A stretch of 38,174 bases of DNA from DATLNF01 sp046590575 (GTDB lineage: Bacteria; Actinomycetota; Actinomycetes; BP-191), in assembly GCA_046590575.1 (NCBI GenBank), contig JBKJUS010000115.1, positions 1 through 38,174 of the forward strand, given 5' to 3'. Under the pieces are notes generated by a model. That model saw only the letters and a list, made by a program, of their open reading frames with translations. It did not search any database and was not told the DNA's origin. Position numbers and translations under genes: made by a program. How positions within the stretch are numbered: the first letter of the stretch is position 1; the number at the start of each line of letters is the position of its first letter. Below are positions 1-7,271 of this stretch, piece by piece.

Positions 1-381
1 CGACAGCACCCCTGACCGCAACGCCCCTGCCACGCCCGGCAGCACGGCGAGCCGCCGCGCCAACGCCACCTCGCTGCGACCCAGGCTGGTCCGCTGCGCC
101 GCCACCCAGCCACCCGCCGACCCGGCGCCGTCGAGGACGTAGAGCTGACGGGTATCGACATCAGCGAGACGGTCGAGCAGCGCCCCACGCAGCCGCTCCA
201 CCGCGACCAGCAGCACCGCCGCGTCAGCGAGCGCCACCGGCCCCGGCAACTCAGACGGCACCGCGAGGACTACGGCAGACACTGCGGCCACTAGCGCCGA
301 CACCGGCGCCGACGCGCACTCCTCTGCCGGCCGCTGCGGGCCAGTAATAGTCGCCTCGCGTGAAATCGTTGATTCGAACAT
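1..381 (-). CDS. REP13E12-family protein (DUF222), N-terminal part, runs off the left edge
   Basis: The open frame reads leftward from an ATG at 381 for 127 codons without a stop and leaves the window. The protein starts MFESTISREA, has an Ala/Val-rich N-terminus, then a helical stretch with LVAVERLRGALLDRLADVDTR, and later GWVAAQRTSLGRSEVALARRLAVLPGVAGALRSG. This matches the N-terminal DUF222 domain of the actinobacterial 13E12 repeat family. Full-length members usually end in an HNH endonuclease domain, which would lie outside the window. Mycobacterial members are known LexA-regulated genes whose SOS box lies at the start codon, and the same arrangement is seen here (box at 374-389). These genes are repeated, mobile-like elements; whether this one moves is unknown. 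Family call is good; activity cannot be judged from a partial gene. Confidence 0.82.
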   Translation of the reverse strand, partial: MFESTISREATITGPQRPAEECASAPVSALVAAVSAVVLAVPSELPGPVALADAAVLLVAVERLRGALLDRLADVDTRQLYVLDGAGSAGGWVAAQRTSLGRSEVALARRLAVLPGVAGALRSGVLS

Positions 382-389
382 GTGTTCCA
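374..389 (-). promoter_or_regulatory. LexA/SOS box over the DUF222 start codon
   Basis: The plus-strand sequence TCGAACATGTGTTCCA contains GAAC-N4-GTTC, the core of the actinobacterial and Bacillus LexA operator. Only the last outer bases depart from the mycobacterial consensus TCGAAC-N4-GTTCGA. The ATG of the DUF222 gene (381-379, minus strand) lies inside the box, so LexA bound here would block initiation directly. A GTG start of the rightward permease frame begins at 382, also inside the box. Confidence 0.8.
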
Positions 390-1281
390 ACTTACGCCCG
401 CCCTGTCACAGAACGACCCGGACTTGAGAAGTTGTGCACAACTATTTTCGCCCGCTCTCGACCATGGTTCACCGCGACGTCGGCGCGTCATGCTCGCCTT
501 GGTCGGACTCACCGTCGTGCTGCTCGCGCTGAGCGGCTGGGGCTTCTCCCGCGTTGCCGCGGAATCCGGGGGCAGCGCGCTGACCAGCGGCGAGGCCCGG
601 CTCACGGCCTCGATCCTGCTGAATCTGGTGATGTTCGGCTTCAGCCTGATCGGCGCCCTGGGCACCGCATTCCTTGCTGGGCCGACACTGTCCGGCGAGA
701 CGGAGTCGGGCATCGCGCTGGCGGTGCTGGCCCGGCCGATCCGCCGGGCCGACTTCTTACTCGGCAAGTGGCTGGGGCTCGTGGCCTTCGGCAGCGGCTT
801 CGTCGTCCTCGCCGGTCTGGCGCAGTGCCTCGTCGTCCGGGCGACGACGGACTACTGGCCGCCTCGGCCGGCGACAGCCCTCGCGCTGCTCGCCGCCCAG
901 ACCGTCGTACTGCTCACTCTCGCCGTGCTGCTCTCGACCGCCATCTCGCCGATGGCGTCGGGCGTGGTCGCTGTCGGTCTGTTCTGCACGACCTGGGTGG
1001 CGGGTGTGGTGGGCGGCATCGGCGCGTCCCTGGGCAACGACTCCGTCGCGCGCGTCGGCGAGGTGTCGCGGGTGCTGCTGCCCACCGATGGGTTGTGGCG
1101 CGGGGCGATGAACGCCTTCCAGGACCCGTCGGCGCTGCGGATGTTCGGCGACGACGGCGGTCAGGCCTTCCCGTTCCTGAGCGTCGCGCCGCTGACGGCG
1201 ACCTACCTGGCGTGGGCGGTGGTGTGGGTGGCGATGGTGTGGGGGCTGGCGGCAGCTTCGTTCGTGCGCAAGGACCTCTGA
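382..1281 (+). CDS. ABC-2 type transporter permease, probably with a replaced 5' end
   Basis: From about residue 33 the protein is a typical ABC-2 (NosY-like) membrane subunit. It has six hydrophobic segments, an ARPIRRADFLLGKWLG loop after the second, and a C-terminal membrane helix followed by FVRKDL. In this family that body normally follows a short basic cytoplasmic N-terminus of about 25 residues that begins in the membrane-proximal helix. Here the first 30 residues (MFQLTPALSQNDPDLRSC...) are encoded by DNA that also forms the upstream region of the adjacent DUF222 gene, and they do not look like a permease start. An internal ATG at 490 would give a shorter protein starting at the first membrane helix. 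No ATP-binding partner gene is present. The gene is either 5'-truncated or rescued by a new start; I favour a damaged remnant that still has an intact frame. Confidence 0.6.
   Translation: MFQLTPALSQNDPDLRSCAQLFSPALDHGSPRRRRVMLALVGLTVVLLALSGWGFSRVAAESGGSALTSGEARLTASILLNLVMFGFSLIGALGTAFLAGPTLSGETESGIALAVLARPIRRADFLLGKWLGLVAFGSGFVVLAGLAQCLVVRATTDYWPPRPATALALLAAQTVVLLTLAVLLSTAISPMASGVVAVGLFCTTWVAGVVGGIGASLGNDSVARVGEVSRVLLPTDGLWRGAMNAFQDPSALRMFGDDGGQAFPFLSVAPLTATYLAWAVVWVAMVWGLAAASFVRKDL
430..443. repeat. Perfect 14-bp palindrome upstream of the DUF222 gene
   Basis: AGTTGTGCACAACT is a perfect palindrome centred about 56 bp upstream of the DUF222 ATG. It lies in the stretch that separates the element-like gene from recognisable permease sequence. 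It could be an operator, or part of the end of the mobile element. No function is demonstrated. Confidence 0.4.
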
Positions 1282-1365
1282 CCCAACGCTGCGGGTCACG
1301 TCGGCGCGGCCACGGCGGGCGCACTGAAGAGGCGTCACCCTGGGACCAAGGTGGCTCACCGGGCT

Positions 1366-1782
1366 TTAGTCGCTGGTCAGCGACCATGTGACGACGGGCG
1401 GCGAGATCCGCGCACACCGAGGCATGCCTTTTCCGTCGGTCAGCGAGATGGTGCCTACGGCAACAGTCGCGCCGATGGCTCCAGGTCCAAGGTCATTGAG
1501 CATCAGCTTGGCTCGCCGGAACCTGGCGAATACGTCGCCGCTCACCTCGCCCCACGTCAGATAGAGGAATCGATTGCCGGCGCGACCATGTACGGCCGGC
1601 CCGCGAAAGTCCGGAGAGCCGTCTCGGATCGTGGCCACGACGTCGGTTTCCCAGGTCGCACCGGCGGCATCGCCAGGCACCGGTTGATGCAGCTCGCTCC
1701 CGACCTGCAGAGCGACATGAACGTTCTCGTAGTCACCGCACTGCAATCCGGGCAGGTCGTAGCCACGAAGAATCACATGCAT
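1366..1782 (-). CDS. DUF5990 family protein
   Basis: A 138-residue protein, chosen from ATG 1782 because similarity begins at MHVILRGYDLPG. The DUF5990 pattern is complete. There is an early ENVHVALQ strand, PGDAAGATWETDV, then GPAVHGRAGNRFLYLTWGEV, FRRAKLML, and a C-terminal DGKGMPRCARISPPVVTW. The family is small, cytoplasmic and of unknown biochemical role; the fold is probably an all-beta barrel (inference). The frame remains open upstream to 2076, but that extension has no resemblance to the family. A short inverted repeat at 1369-1384 lies inside the last codons and is probably incidental. It is read in the same direction as the upstream SDR gene across a 290-bp gap in which I see no further gene. 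Confidence 0.75.
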   Translation of the reverse strand: MHVILRGYDLPGLQCGDYENVHVALQVGSELHQPVPGDAAGATWETDVVATIRDGSPDFRGPAVHGRAGNRFLYLTWGEVSGDVFARFRRAKLMLNDLGPGAIGATVAVGTISLTDGKGMPRCARISPPVVTWSLTSD

Positions 1783-2072
1783 GGCAACCAGTGCAGCAGG
1801 TTCCCGGAACCGCCACAAGACCCCCGCCGTGAGCCGCGCCCGAAGGCAGACATGCTTGAGGCTGAGTTCAACCTGGCCGACCAACCGGCCATCGGGCTGA
1901 CGACCGAGCGTTGCGCCGCTGGGCCGGTAATGCCGCGAATGCCACGGACGTGAGTCGGCACCACAACTGGAACCTGAGGCAGGCGCCCCGGCGACCGCCG
2001 TCAGAGGTTCTTGCACCGGAACGATGCGGTCGCGAGCCCGTGCCGTCCATCTCCAACTCACCTGGGTTGGGC

Positions 2073-2837
2073 TCACGTCGACGGGGTGAGACCTCCGTCG
2101 ATGTTGACCGTTGTGCCAGTTATGGTCGCGGCTCGTGCACTAGCAAGGAACGCGACGAGGTAGGCGACCTCCTCCGGGGTGGTGAAACGGCCGACCGGAA
2201 TATTCGCGATCGCCTCATCCACGATGGTCTGAGCGTCGCGGCTCTCCAGAACGGAAGCCTGGGCTGCCACCCCGGTCTGACCTAGCCATAGTGGGGTGTT
2301 CACCGGTCCCGGTGCGACGCCCACGACGCGTACGCCCTTCGGGGCGTACTCGGAAGACAACCCAGTCGTCAGACTGTCCATCGCGGCCTTGGTCGCGTTG
2401 TAGGGGTAAATGCCAGTGCTCGGCAGGTGCCCGTTGAGGCTCGAGATGTTGATGACCACGCCCCCGACAGCGGCGAGGTGGGGCAAGGCGCAGCGCGTGG
2501 TGCGCACTGTCGTCATCAGATTCAGCTCGAAGTACTTGCTCCACTCCTCATCCGGGTGGCTGGTGAAGCCAGTGCCGATTTTTGCGCCGCCCACGTTGTT
2601 CACTAGAACGTCGAGGCGACCGAACCTCTGCACCACGGCCGCAACAGCCTGGTCGCCGGCGGAGAGAGAGGTCATGTCTACGGCCAGGTGCTCCAGACCG
2701 GCGCGAGGCGGGGGAGCAGTGCGGCTTGTACCCAGGACCTTCATGCCCTCTGCGATGAGAGCGTCCGCGACGGCAAGCCCGATCCCCTGGCTCACACCGG
2801 TCACGAGCCCGACTTTTCCTGCGAGACCGAGATCCAT
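2073..2837 (-). CDS. Short-chain dehydrogenase/reductase (SDR) family oxidoreductase
   Basis: A 254-residue classical SDR, the usual family length. The N-terminal Rossmann motif is TGVSQGIG (about residues 14-21). NNVGG stabilises the central sheet. The catalytic serine is in INISSLNG and the YxxxK pair in YPYNATKAA. The C-terminal PVGRFTTPEEVAYLVAFLAS...ITGTTVNIDGG is typical of FabG-like reductases. It should reduce a carbonyl, or oxidise an alcohol, with NAD(P)(H) in the cytoplasm. The substrate cannot be inferred, because the neighbours (DUF5990, a regulator remnant, the tad locus) are unrelated. It sits where mycobacterial-type tad loci normally carry TadE-like genes, so it was probably acquired with the rearranged left flank. 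Confidence 0.88.
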   Translation of the reverse strand: MDLGLAGKVGLVTGVSQGIGLAVADALIAEGMKVLGTSRTAPPPRAGLEHLAVDMTSLSAGDQAVAAVVQRFGRLDVLVNNVGGAKIGTGFTSHPDEEWSKYFELNLMTTVRTTRCALPHLAAVGGVVINISSLNGHLPSTGIYPYNATKAAMDSLTTGLSSEYAPKGVRVVGVAPGPVNTPLWLGQTGVAAQASVLESRDAQTIVDEAIANIPVGRFTTPEEVAYLVAFLASARAATITGTTVNIDGGLTPST

Positions 2838-2880
2838 GACGGGACTCTACGACCCGAACCTACGGCGAAAGACGCAGGTC

Positions 2881-3039
2881 TGCTCTGTCGTCACCCTCTC
2901 CCGCTGCATCGCGGCGATTGCCGACTCGGCGCTAACGGCGCTCGGCACAACCGACTTCGAGGCAAGTTGGAATGAGGGTGCCAGCCTCGATCTCCACACC
3001 GCCCTCGCGGCCGCGGAAGAGATGAAGTCGCCGACGTAG
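2881..3039 (+). pseudogene. Remnant of a LuxR/AAA-type regulator C-terminus
   Basis: The plus-strand frame ending at the TAG at 3037-3039 reads RCIAAIADSALTALGTTDFEASWNEGASLDLHTALAAAEE. The spacing LG-x3-F-x3-W-x-EG-x-x-L-x4-A-x3-A is the signature tail of large actinobacterial ATPase/TPR regulators, where it reads roughly LGEAAFAAAWAEGRAL. Nothing upstream supplies the ATPase or TPR body: that DNA encodes the SDR gene on the other strand. This is best read as a decayed gene fragment. The left boundary is approximate. Chance resemblance is possible because the match is short. Confidence 0.5.
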
Positions 3040-3103
3040 CAGGTCAAACGCTCGACCTCGGGCCGGCCGAGTCAACACTCGACCGGCCCGAAGACTGCTA
3101 CAC

Positions 3104-3283
3104 CTACAGCCCGAACCGCAGCGCCTTGCTGATCACATTCGTCAGCAGGTCGAGGATCGAGTCGTTGGTCAGCAGCTTGTAGAGAACACCGCCGAACCCG
3201 CACGCCGCGACAGTGCCTACGGCGTACTCCGCCGTCGCCATTCCCGCGTCACCGCACCGCCGTACCGCCGTGATCCCTCGCAT
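3104..3283 (-). CDS. DUF4244 pilin-like protein (Rv3656c type)
   Basis: A 59-residue protein from ATG 3283, preceded by GGGAGG six bases upstream, which decides the start. It has a basic leader (MRGITAVRRCGDAG), then MATAEYAVGTVAACGFGGVLYKLL and a short amphipathic tail. Cleavage after the Gly would put Glu at position 5 of the mature protein, as in type IV/Flp prepilins. DUF4244 proteins regularly follow the tadA-tadB-tadC genes in actinobacteria and are thought to be the pilin-like substrate of that machine. The next genes of the usual cluster (TadE-like and secreted pseudopilin-like proteins) are absent here. Confidence 0.85.
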   Translation of the reverse strand: MRGITAVRRCGDAGMATAEYAVGTVAACGFGGVLYKLLTNDSILDLLTNVISKALRFGL

Positions 3284-3398
3284 CGTGCCTCCCGTTGTGT
3301 CGAGCGTTGCCAGGTCGTTGCGGCCCGGCAGCGACGACCCGTGGCGTCGCCCTCCCACGGTCGGTCACGGGCACCGTCGGGTAACCGGCAGAGCGGAC

Positions 3399-3410
3399 AT
3401 CTGTGGATAG
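3399..3410 (-). promoter_or_regulatory. 12-bp motif CTATCCACAGAT, copy 1 (upstream of DUF4244)
   Basis: On the minus strand this reads CTATCCACAGAT and lies about 115 bp upstream of the DUF4244 start, in the only sizeable gap within the tad genes. An identical 12-mer occurs upstream of ssd at 7234-7245. The core TATCCACA matches eight of nine bases of the DnaA-box consensus TTATCCACA. Shared placement ahead of two genes of one locus suggests a regulator site; the protein is unknown. Confidence 0.4.
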
Positions 3411-3426
3411 TGATCAGCGGTCTCAT

Positions 3427-4158
3427 TCATTGCACGAGAAGGCCCAGTCCACCGCCGAACAGTCCGGCGACGAGAGGTACGACGCCGAGCAGCACGAAAG
3501 CCGGCAGAAAGCAGAGCCCGAGTGGGGCGACCATCGCGACCCCCGCGCGCCGCGCGGCGGCCTCACCGGCAAGCCGCTGTCGCTCCCGCTGATCCACCGC
3601 CAGCGCATCGAGCATGACGGCAGGTGACGCACCCGAGGTCGCCACCCGAGACAACACAACAGCCATGGTCCGCAGTGGCGCTGGACCGTCGGCGTACGGC
3701 GCCCACGCCTCAACAGCAGGCGCGCCCAGAGCCAATGACCTCGCTACCGAGTGCAGCACATCGCCGAGCGGTCCCGGCACGGCCTCGGCCACGGCCCGCA
3801 TGGCCGCGTGCGGCGACGCTCCAGCAGCCACACAGGCAGCGAGGAGATCGCAGCTCAGGGGGATGGCCTGCAGCAATCGACGATGGATCACGGCCTGCTG
3901 ACGGCGTGGCGCCGCGCGGACGGCTGACCACGCCGCGGCGGCCGCACCCACCCCGGCGAAGACTCCCGACCACCCGCCGACGAGCTGGTAGGCAGCCACC
4001 CCGGCGAGTGCGATGAGAGCCGGTGCTGCCGGCGACGGAGCCCTGGCACCGACTGCCCGCGCCAGCGCAGGAGACTGAACCCGAGTCACCCGCGCCCGGC
4101 CATCGGGCCAAGCGAACAGCGCCGCTGCTCCGATCAACAGCCCGGCAATGTAGATCAC
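3427..4158 (-). CDS. tadC: TadC-like type II secretion F-domain membrane protein
   Basis: A 243-residue protein with N-terminal membrane segments (IYIAGLLIGAAALFAW and the AAPALIALAGVAAYQLV region). A central cytoplasmic GspF/T2SF domain (about residues 85-205, including RLLQAIPLSCDLLAACVAAG) follows, then a C-terminal hydrophobic pair ending FGGGLGLLVQ. TadC and TadB form the inner-membrane platform that couples the TadA ATPase to pilin assembly. The GTG start at 4158 overlaps the tadB stop as GTGA, giving translational coupling. The frame extends farther upstream, but only into the tadB coding region. Confidence 0.82.
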   Translation of the reverse strand: MIYIAGLLIGAAALFAWPDGRARVTRVQSPALARAVGARAPSPAAPALIALAGVAAYQLVGGWSGVFAGVGAAAAAWSAVRAAPRRQQAVIHRRLLQAIPLSCDLLAACVAAGASPHAAMRAVAEAVPGPLGDVLHSVARSLALGAPAVEAWAPYADGPAPLRTMAVVLSRVATSGASPAVMLDALAVDQRERQRLAGEAAARRAGVAMVAPLGLCFLPAFVLLGVVPLVAGLFGGGLGLLVQ

Positions 4159-4943
4159 GGCACAGCGGCGGCGGCAAGCCGGCGCGTCCACCCCAGGCCG
4201 AGCACATCGAGCGCAAGCCCGACGACAAGGCAGCCGGTGCCCGCCGGGGTCCGGAAGAATGAGACCGGTGCGGCGCCGAGCCCAGCGGCCATCATCATCG
4301 CGAGCAACGGCAGGGTCGCGAGCACTGCGGCCGACGCGCGCGGCCCGGCGAGCTGAGCGTCGACCTCAGCCCGACAGCGGTCATCTGCCGCGAGCCCGTT
4401 GGCGAGTCGAGCGACCCCAACGCCGAGCGAAGAGCCCGATGACTGGCTGACCCGCCAGCACGCGGCAAGCGCCATCAGACCCTCTGCGCCTGGCGGGCCG
4501 GGGGTGAGCGCCGTCGCGGGATCAAGCCCGAGGCTCGCTCCGGCGCTTACCGCATGAAGATGGCCAGCCAGAACGGGCGGCGCGCCCGCGCCGCAGCTGC
4601 GCAGCGCCACATGCGGCGACACCCCCGCCTGCAGCTCGGCCGCGAGCAGCAGCAGCACGTCCGGTAGCGCGCGTCGTACGGCGGCTTCGGCGCGGTGCCG
4701 GCGGCGTTGCTGCACGGAACGACCGATGACGACCCCGCCAGCGGCACCGAGGGCGCCGCCCAGCGCCGTGCCGAGACTGATCAGGCCCACCACGGCGCCA
4801 GCCACAGCGAAAGCGGCAGCATCGTCAACAGTCGGCCGGGCAATCTTGCCGAACAGTCGCTTCGGCGTGACAGCTCGCGGCCCGACGAGCAACCACACGG
4901 CGACCCCTGCAGCGATCGGCGAGAGCAGCTGGCCCATCGTCAC
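4155..4943 (-). CDS. tadB: TadB-like type II secretion F-domain membrane protein
   Basis: About 262 residues: two N-terminal membrane helices (LLSPIAAGVAVWLLVG and FAVAGAVVGLISLGTALGGALGAAGGVVIG), a cytoplasmic helical T2SF domain (ALPDVLLLLAAELQAGVSPHVALR onward) and two C-terminal helices. It is the usual partner of TadC in the Tad/Flp platform. Start choice is uncertain: GTG 4943 gives a GTGA overlap with tadA like the other junctions here, while ATG 4937 and GTG 4952 are also possible. Gene order ssd-tadA-tadB-tadC-DUF4244 is that of Rv3660c to Rv3656c. Confidence 0.82.
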   Translation of the reverse strand: MTMGQLLSPIAAGVAVWLLVGPRAVTPKRLFGKIARPTVDDAAAFAVAGAVVGLISLGTALGGALGAAGGVVIGRSVQQRRRHRAEAAVRRALPDVLLLLAAELQAGVSPHVALRSCGAGAPPVLAGHLHAVSAGASLGLDPATALTPGPPGAEGLMALAACWRVSQSSGSSLGVGVARLANGLAADDRCRAEVDAQLAGPRASAAVLATLPLLAMMMAAGLGAAPVSFFRTPAGTGCLVVGLALDVLGLGWTRRLAAAAVP

Positions 4944-6091
4944 CGCAGGCACACGTCGCGCGAGCCGAGGAGCTTCACCAGGTCCGGCCAGCTGTCTGCC
5001 TGCCCGCCGTCCACCACTCCAGGACGCACGGTCACCAGGCCGTCCGCGCCGCGTTTCACCACGCCGATCTCCGCGACGCGACGTGATCCGTCGCTGCCGC
5101 GGCGCAGGTGCACGACGACGTCGAGGGCCGCAGCGGCTTGCGCGTGCAGAGCCTCCCTGGGCAGGCCGGCCATGCTGCCCAGAGCCTCGAGCCGCGCCGG
5201 CACGTCGCGACTTGTGTTGGCGTGCACCGTCGACAATCCGCCCTCGTGTCCGGTGTTCAGAGCCGCCAACATCTCCGCCACCTCCGCACCTCGCACTTCG
5301 CCGACAACAATGCGATCGGGGCGCATCCGCATCGCCTGCCGCACCAGGTCGCGAAGCGTGATCTCACCAGCGCCATCGACGTTGGGCGGCCGTGCCTCGA
5401 GGCTCACGACGTGCGGACAAGGTGGTCGCAGCTCGGCTGAGTCCTCGACGAGGATGATGCGCTCGCGGGCGTCGACGAGGCCCAGCAGACACGCCAGCAG
5501 CGTCGTCTTGCCGGTGCCGGTGCCGCCGCTGACGAGCACTGACAGCCGGGCCCGGACCACTGCTTCGAGCACCTCCGCGACCAGAGGTGAGGCTGAGTCG
5601 GACGCGACGAGGTCTCCCAGCGAGAAGTGTTGGCGACCGAGCGTGCGCAGCGAGACGCAGGTGCCGCGGCTGGCGACAGGTGCGAGCACCGCATGCAGCC
5701 GGGTGCCGTCAGGAAGCCGCGCATCCACCCACGGTGCAGCGTCGTCAAGGCGCCGGCCGGTGGGCAACAGCAAGCGTGCAACCAGGCGGCGTACGTCGTG
5801 GTCGTCGGCGAAGCAGATGCCGGTCAGCTCCAGGCCATGACCGCGGTCGACCCACACCTCCTCAGCGGAGTTGACCAGGACGTCGGTGACCGCGGCGCTA
5901 CGCAGGAGCGGTGCGAGCGGACCAGCGCCCAACAGATCGTCCTGCAGGCGCTGCAGCAGCCCGAGACCACCGTCAGGTGGCAGGCTGCCTCCTTCGGCGC
6001 GCACGGCAGCAGCGATGCGTGCTGGAGTCGGGTCGACGGTCTGCGCTGCGAGCCGGCGGCGCACCCGGTCCAGCAGGTCGATCTCGCTCAT
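4940..6091 (-). CDS. tadA: TadA/CpaF-family secretion ATPase
   Basis: A 383-residue hexameric secretion ATPase that powers assembly of Flp/Tad-type pili from the cytoplasmic side of the membrane. Visible motifs are the N-terminal all-alpha region, TDVLVNSAEEVWVDRG, Walker A GGTGTGKTT (residues 189-197), the Asp-box IILVEDSAEL, Walker B DRIVVGEVRG, and the His-box GHEGGLSTVHANT. All catalytic motifs are intact and the length is normal for the actinobacterial form. ATG 6091 overlaps the ssd stop as ATGA. Confidence 0.92.
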   Translation of the reverse strand: MSEIDLLDRVRRRLAAQTVDPTPARIAAAVRAEGGSLPPDGGLGLLQRLQDDLLGAGPLAPLLRSAAVTDVLVNSAEEVWVDRGHGLELTGICFADDHDVRRLVARLLLPTGRRLDDAAPWVDARLPDGTRLHAVLAPVASRGTCVSLRTLGRQHFSLGDLVASDSASPLVAEVLEAVVRARLSVLVSGGTGTGKTTLLACLLGLVDARERIILVEDSAELRPPCPHVVSLEARPPNVDGAGEITLRDLVRQAMRMRPDRIVVGEVRGAEVAEMLAALNTGHEGGLSTVHANTSRDVPARLEALGSMAGLPREALHAQAAAALDVVVHLRRGSDGSRRVAEIGVVKRGADGLVTVRPGVVDGGQADSWPDLVKLLGSRDVCLR

Positions 6092-7155
6092 GCCGCGGCG
6101 CCGGACTCTCGTGTCGTGGCCGAGTCAGCGAGATCCCTGACCAGCCGAGTGGCTAGTCGCGCAAGATGGCCCCGACCCCCCGCGGGCGGCACTCCCCGGT
6201 CGAGATCGGCCACGACGGCGCGTTCCGGCTTGTAGGTGCCGGCGAGCGGCAGTCCCAAGGTATCGGCGACGAAAGCCGCGTCGAGGCCGGGCCCCGGGCG
6301 GCTGCGCACCACGATGCGCAAGTCGTCGACATAGGGCGCTATGGCAGTCGCGACGCGCGCTGCAGACGCGACAGCGCGCACCTCCAGCGGCACCACCAGA
6401 AGCAGCGTGCCCAGAGCGGTGAGACCCTCGACCGCGCTGCCCTGGGCGGTCCGGGGAAGGTCGACGACGACGACGTCACTCGAGCGTCGTGCACTGCTCA
6501 GGACGGAGCTGCAGGCACCCGGGGGGAGGTCCATCACGTCGCCTCGGTCCCAGCTCACCATCGCCACGTCGTCGATGCGTGGCGCCAACGTCAGCAGACC
6601 TCCAGGCGCCGTGTCGTCGGTCGCTAGCTCCGGCCAGCGCGCACCCGGCGCGCCCTCACCGCCGAACACGAGGTCCACGCCACCACCCAGCGGGTCAAGG
6701 TCACACAGGGTCGTGCGGTAGCCCAGCCGCTGGGATGCCCCGGCAAGCGCCACCGACAGGGTGGTCGCCCCCGCGCCACCACGCCCACCGATCACGCCGA
6801 TGACGACTCCAAGGCGGCCCGACTCCGCCGCGGCCGCCAGCCGGTTGACGAGCCAGCTCTCGGCGTCAGGAAGAAAAACAACGTGCTCCGCGCCGAGCTG
6901 CACTGCGCGCCGCCACACCGACGCATCGTCCAGGTCGGAGCCGATGAGAAGAACGCCGGGGCGTCGGGGCAGCCCAGCGACCGCCAGCGATGCCGCGATG
7001 TCGTCGGCGACGACGACGACGGAAGCCGTCAGCCAGGTACGTCGGGCGGCCGCGGGGTCCCGGACGACGTGCGGGTCCACGTCCGCTGCCGCGCACAGTC
7101 GCAGCAGGTCCTCGAGCCGGGCGGCATCAGCGGTGATGAGGAGCGGACGGAACAT
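6088..7155 (-). CDS. ssd: Septum-site-determining / CpaE-like protein (Rv3660c type)
   Basis: A 355-residue MinD/ParA-like P-loop protein. Residues 1-115 form a receiver-like domain (LLITADAARLEDLLRLCAAADV...), followed by the ATPase domain with the deviant Walker A GGRGGAGATTL. The switch regions are LCDLDPLGGGVDLVFGG and VVVDLPRT. It heads the tad operon, as CpaE does in Flp loci, where CpaE-type proteins help place the secretion machine. The mycobacterial orthologue affects septum placement and cell length. The 12-mer at 7234-7245 and the 6C RNA lie upstream on the same strand. Confidence 0.87.
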   Translation of the reverse strand: MFRPLLITADAARLEDLLRLCAAADVDPHVVRDPAAARRTWLTASVVVVADDIAASLAVAGLPRRPGVLLIGSDLDDASVWRRAVQLGAEHVVFLPDAESWLVNRLAAAAESGRLGVVIGVIGGRGGAGATTLSVALAGASQRLGYRTTLCDLDPLGGGVDLVFGGEGAPGARWPELATDDTAPGGLLTLAPRIDDVAMVSWDRGDVMDLPPGACSSVLSSARRSSDVVVVDLPRTAQGSAVEGLTALGTLLLVVPLEVRAVASAARVATAIAPYVDDLRIVVRSRPGPGLDAAFVADTLGLPLAGTYKPERAVVADLDRGVPPAGGRGHLARLATRLVRDLADSATTRESGAAA

Positions 7156-7233
7156 GGGACCCCCTGGGCGCTCGGCGACGACGACGTGTCCCAGCCTGAG
7201 CGCGAACGAGCGTCACCGCGGCTCCGGAAGCTG

Positions 7234-7245
7234 ATCTGTGGATAG
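7234..7245 (-). promoter_or_regulatory. 12-bp motif CTATCCACAGAT, copy 2 (upstream of ssd)
   Basis: Identical on the minus strand to the copy at 3399-3410. It lies about 80 bp upstream of the ssd start, within the leader between the 6C RNA and ssd. The two copies suggest common control of the secretion machine and its pilin-like substrate. The resemblance to a DnaA box is noted but untested. Confidence 0.4.
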
Positions 7246-7271
7246 CGAACGGAGCGCAAACGGGTCCGGAC

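Noticed and set aside
1369..1384. Inverted repeat GTCGCTG-N2-CAGCGAC as terminator
   Set aside because: It lies within the last codons of the DUF5990 gene, has a 2-nt loop and no T-run.
360..1391. Long plus-strand frame overlapping the permease in another frame
   Set aside because: Arg/Gly/Ala-rich composition without motifs, typical of shadow frames in high-GC DNA; the permease frame has clear membrane helices.
1351..1953. 200-codon plus-strand frame opposite DUF5990
   Set aside because: The minus strand encodes a recognisable family, and the plus-strand translation has no domain-like features.
3399..3410. Replication origin based on DnaA-like boxes
   Set aside because: Only two copies 3.8 kb apart, no AT-rich region, and no dnaA, dnaN or gyrase genes nearby.
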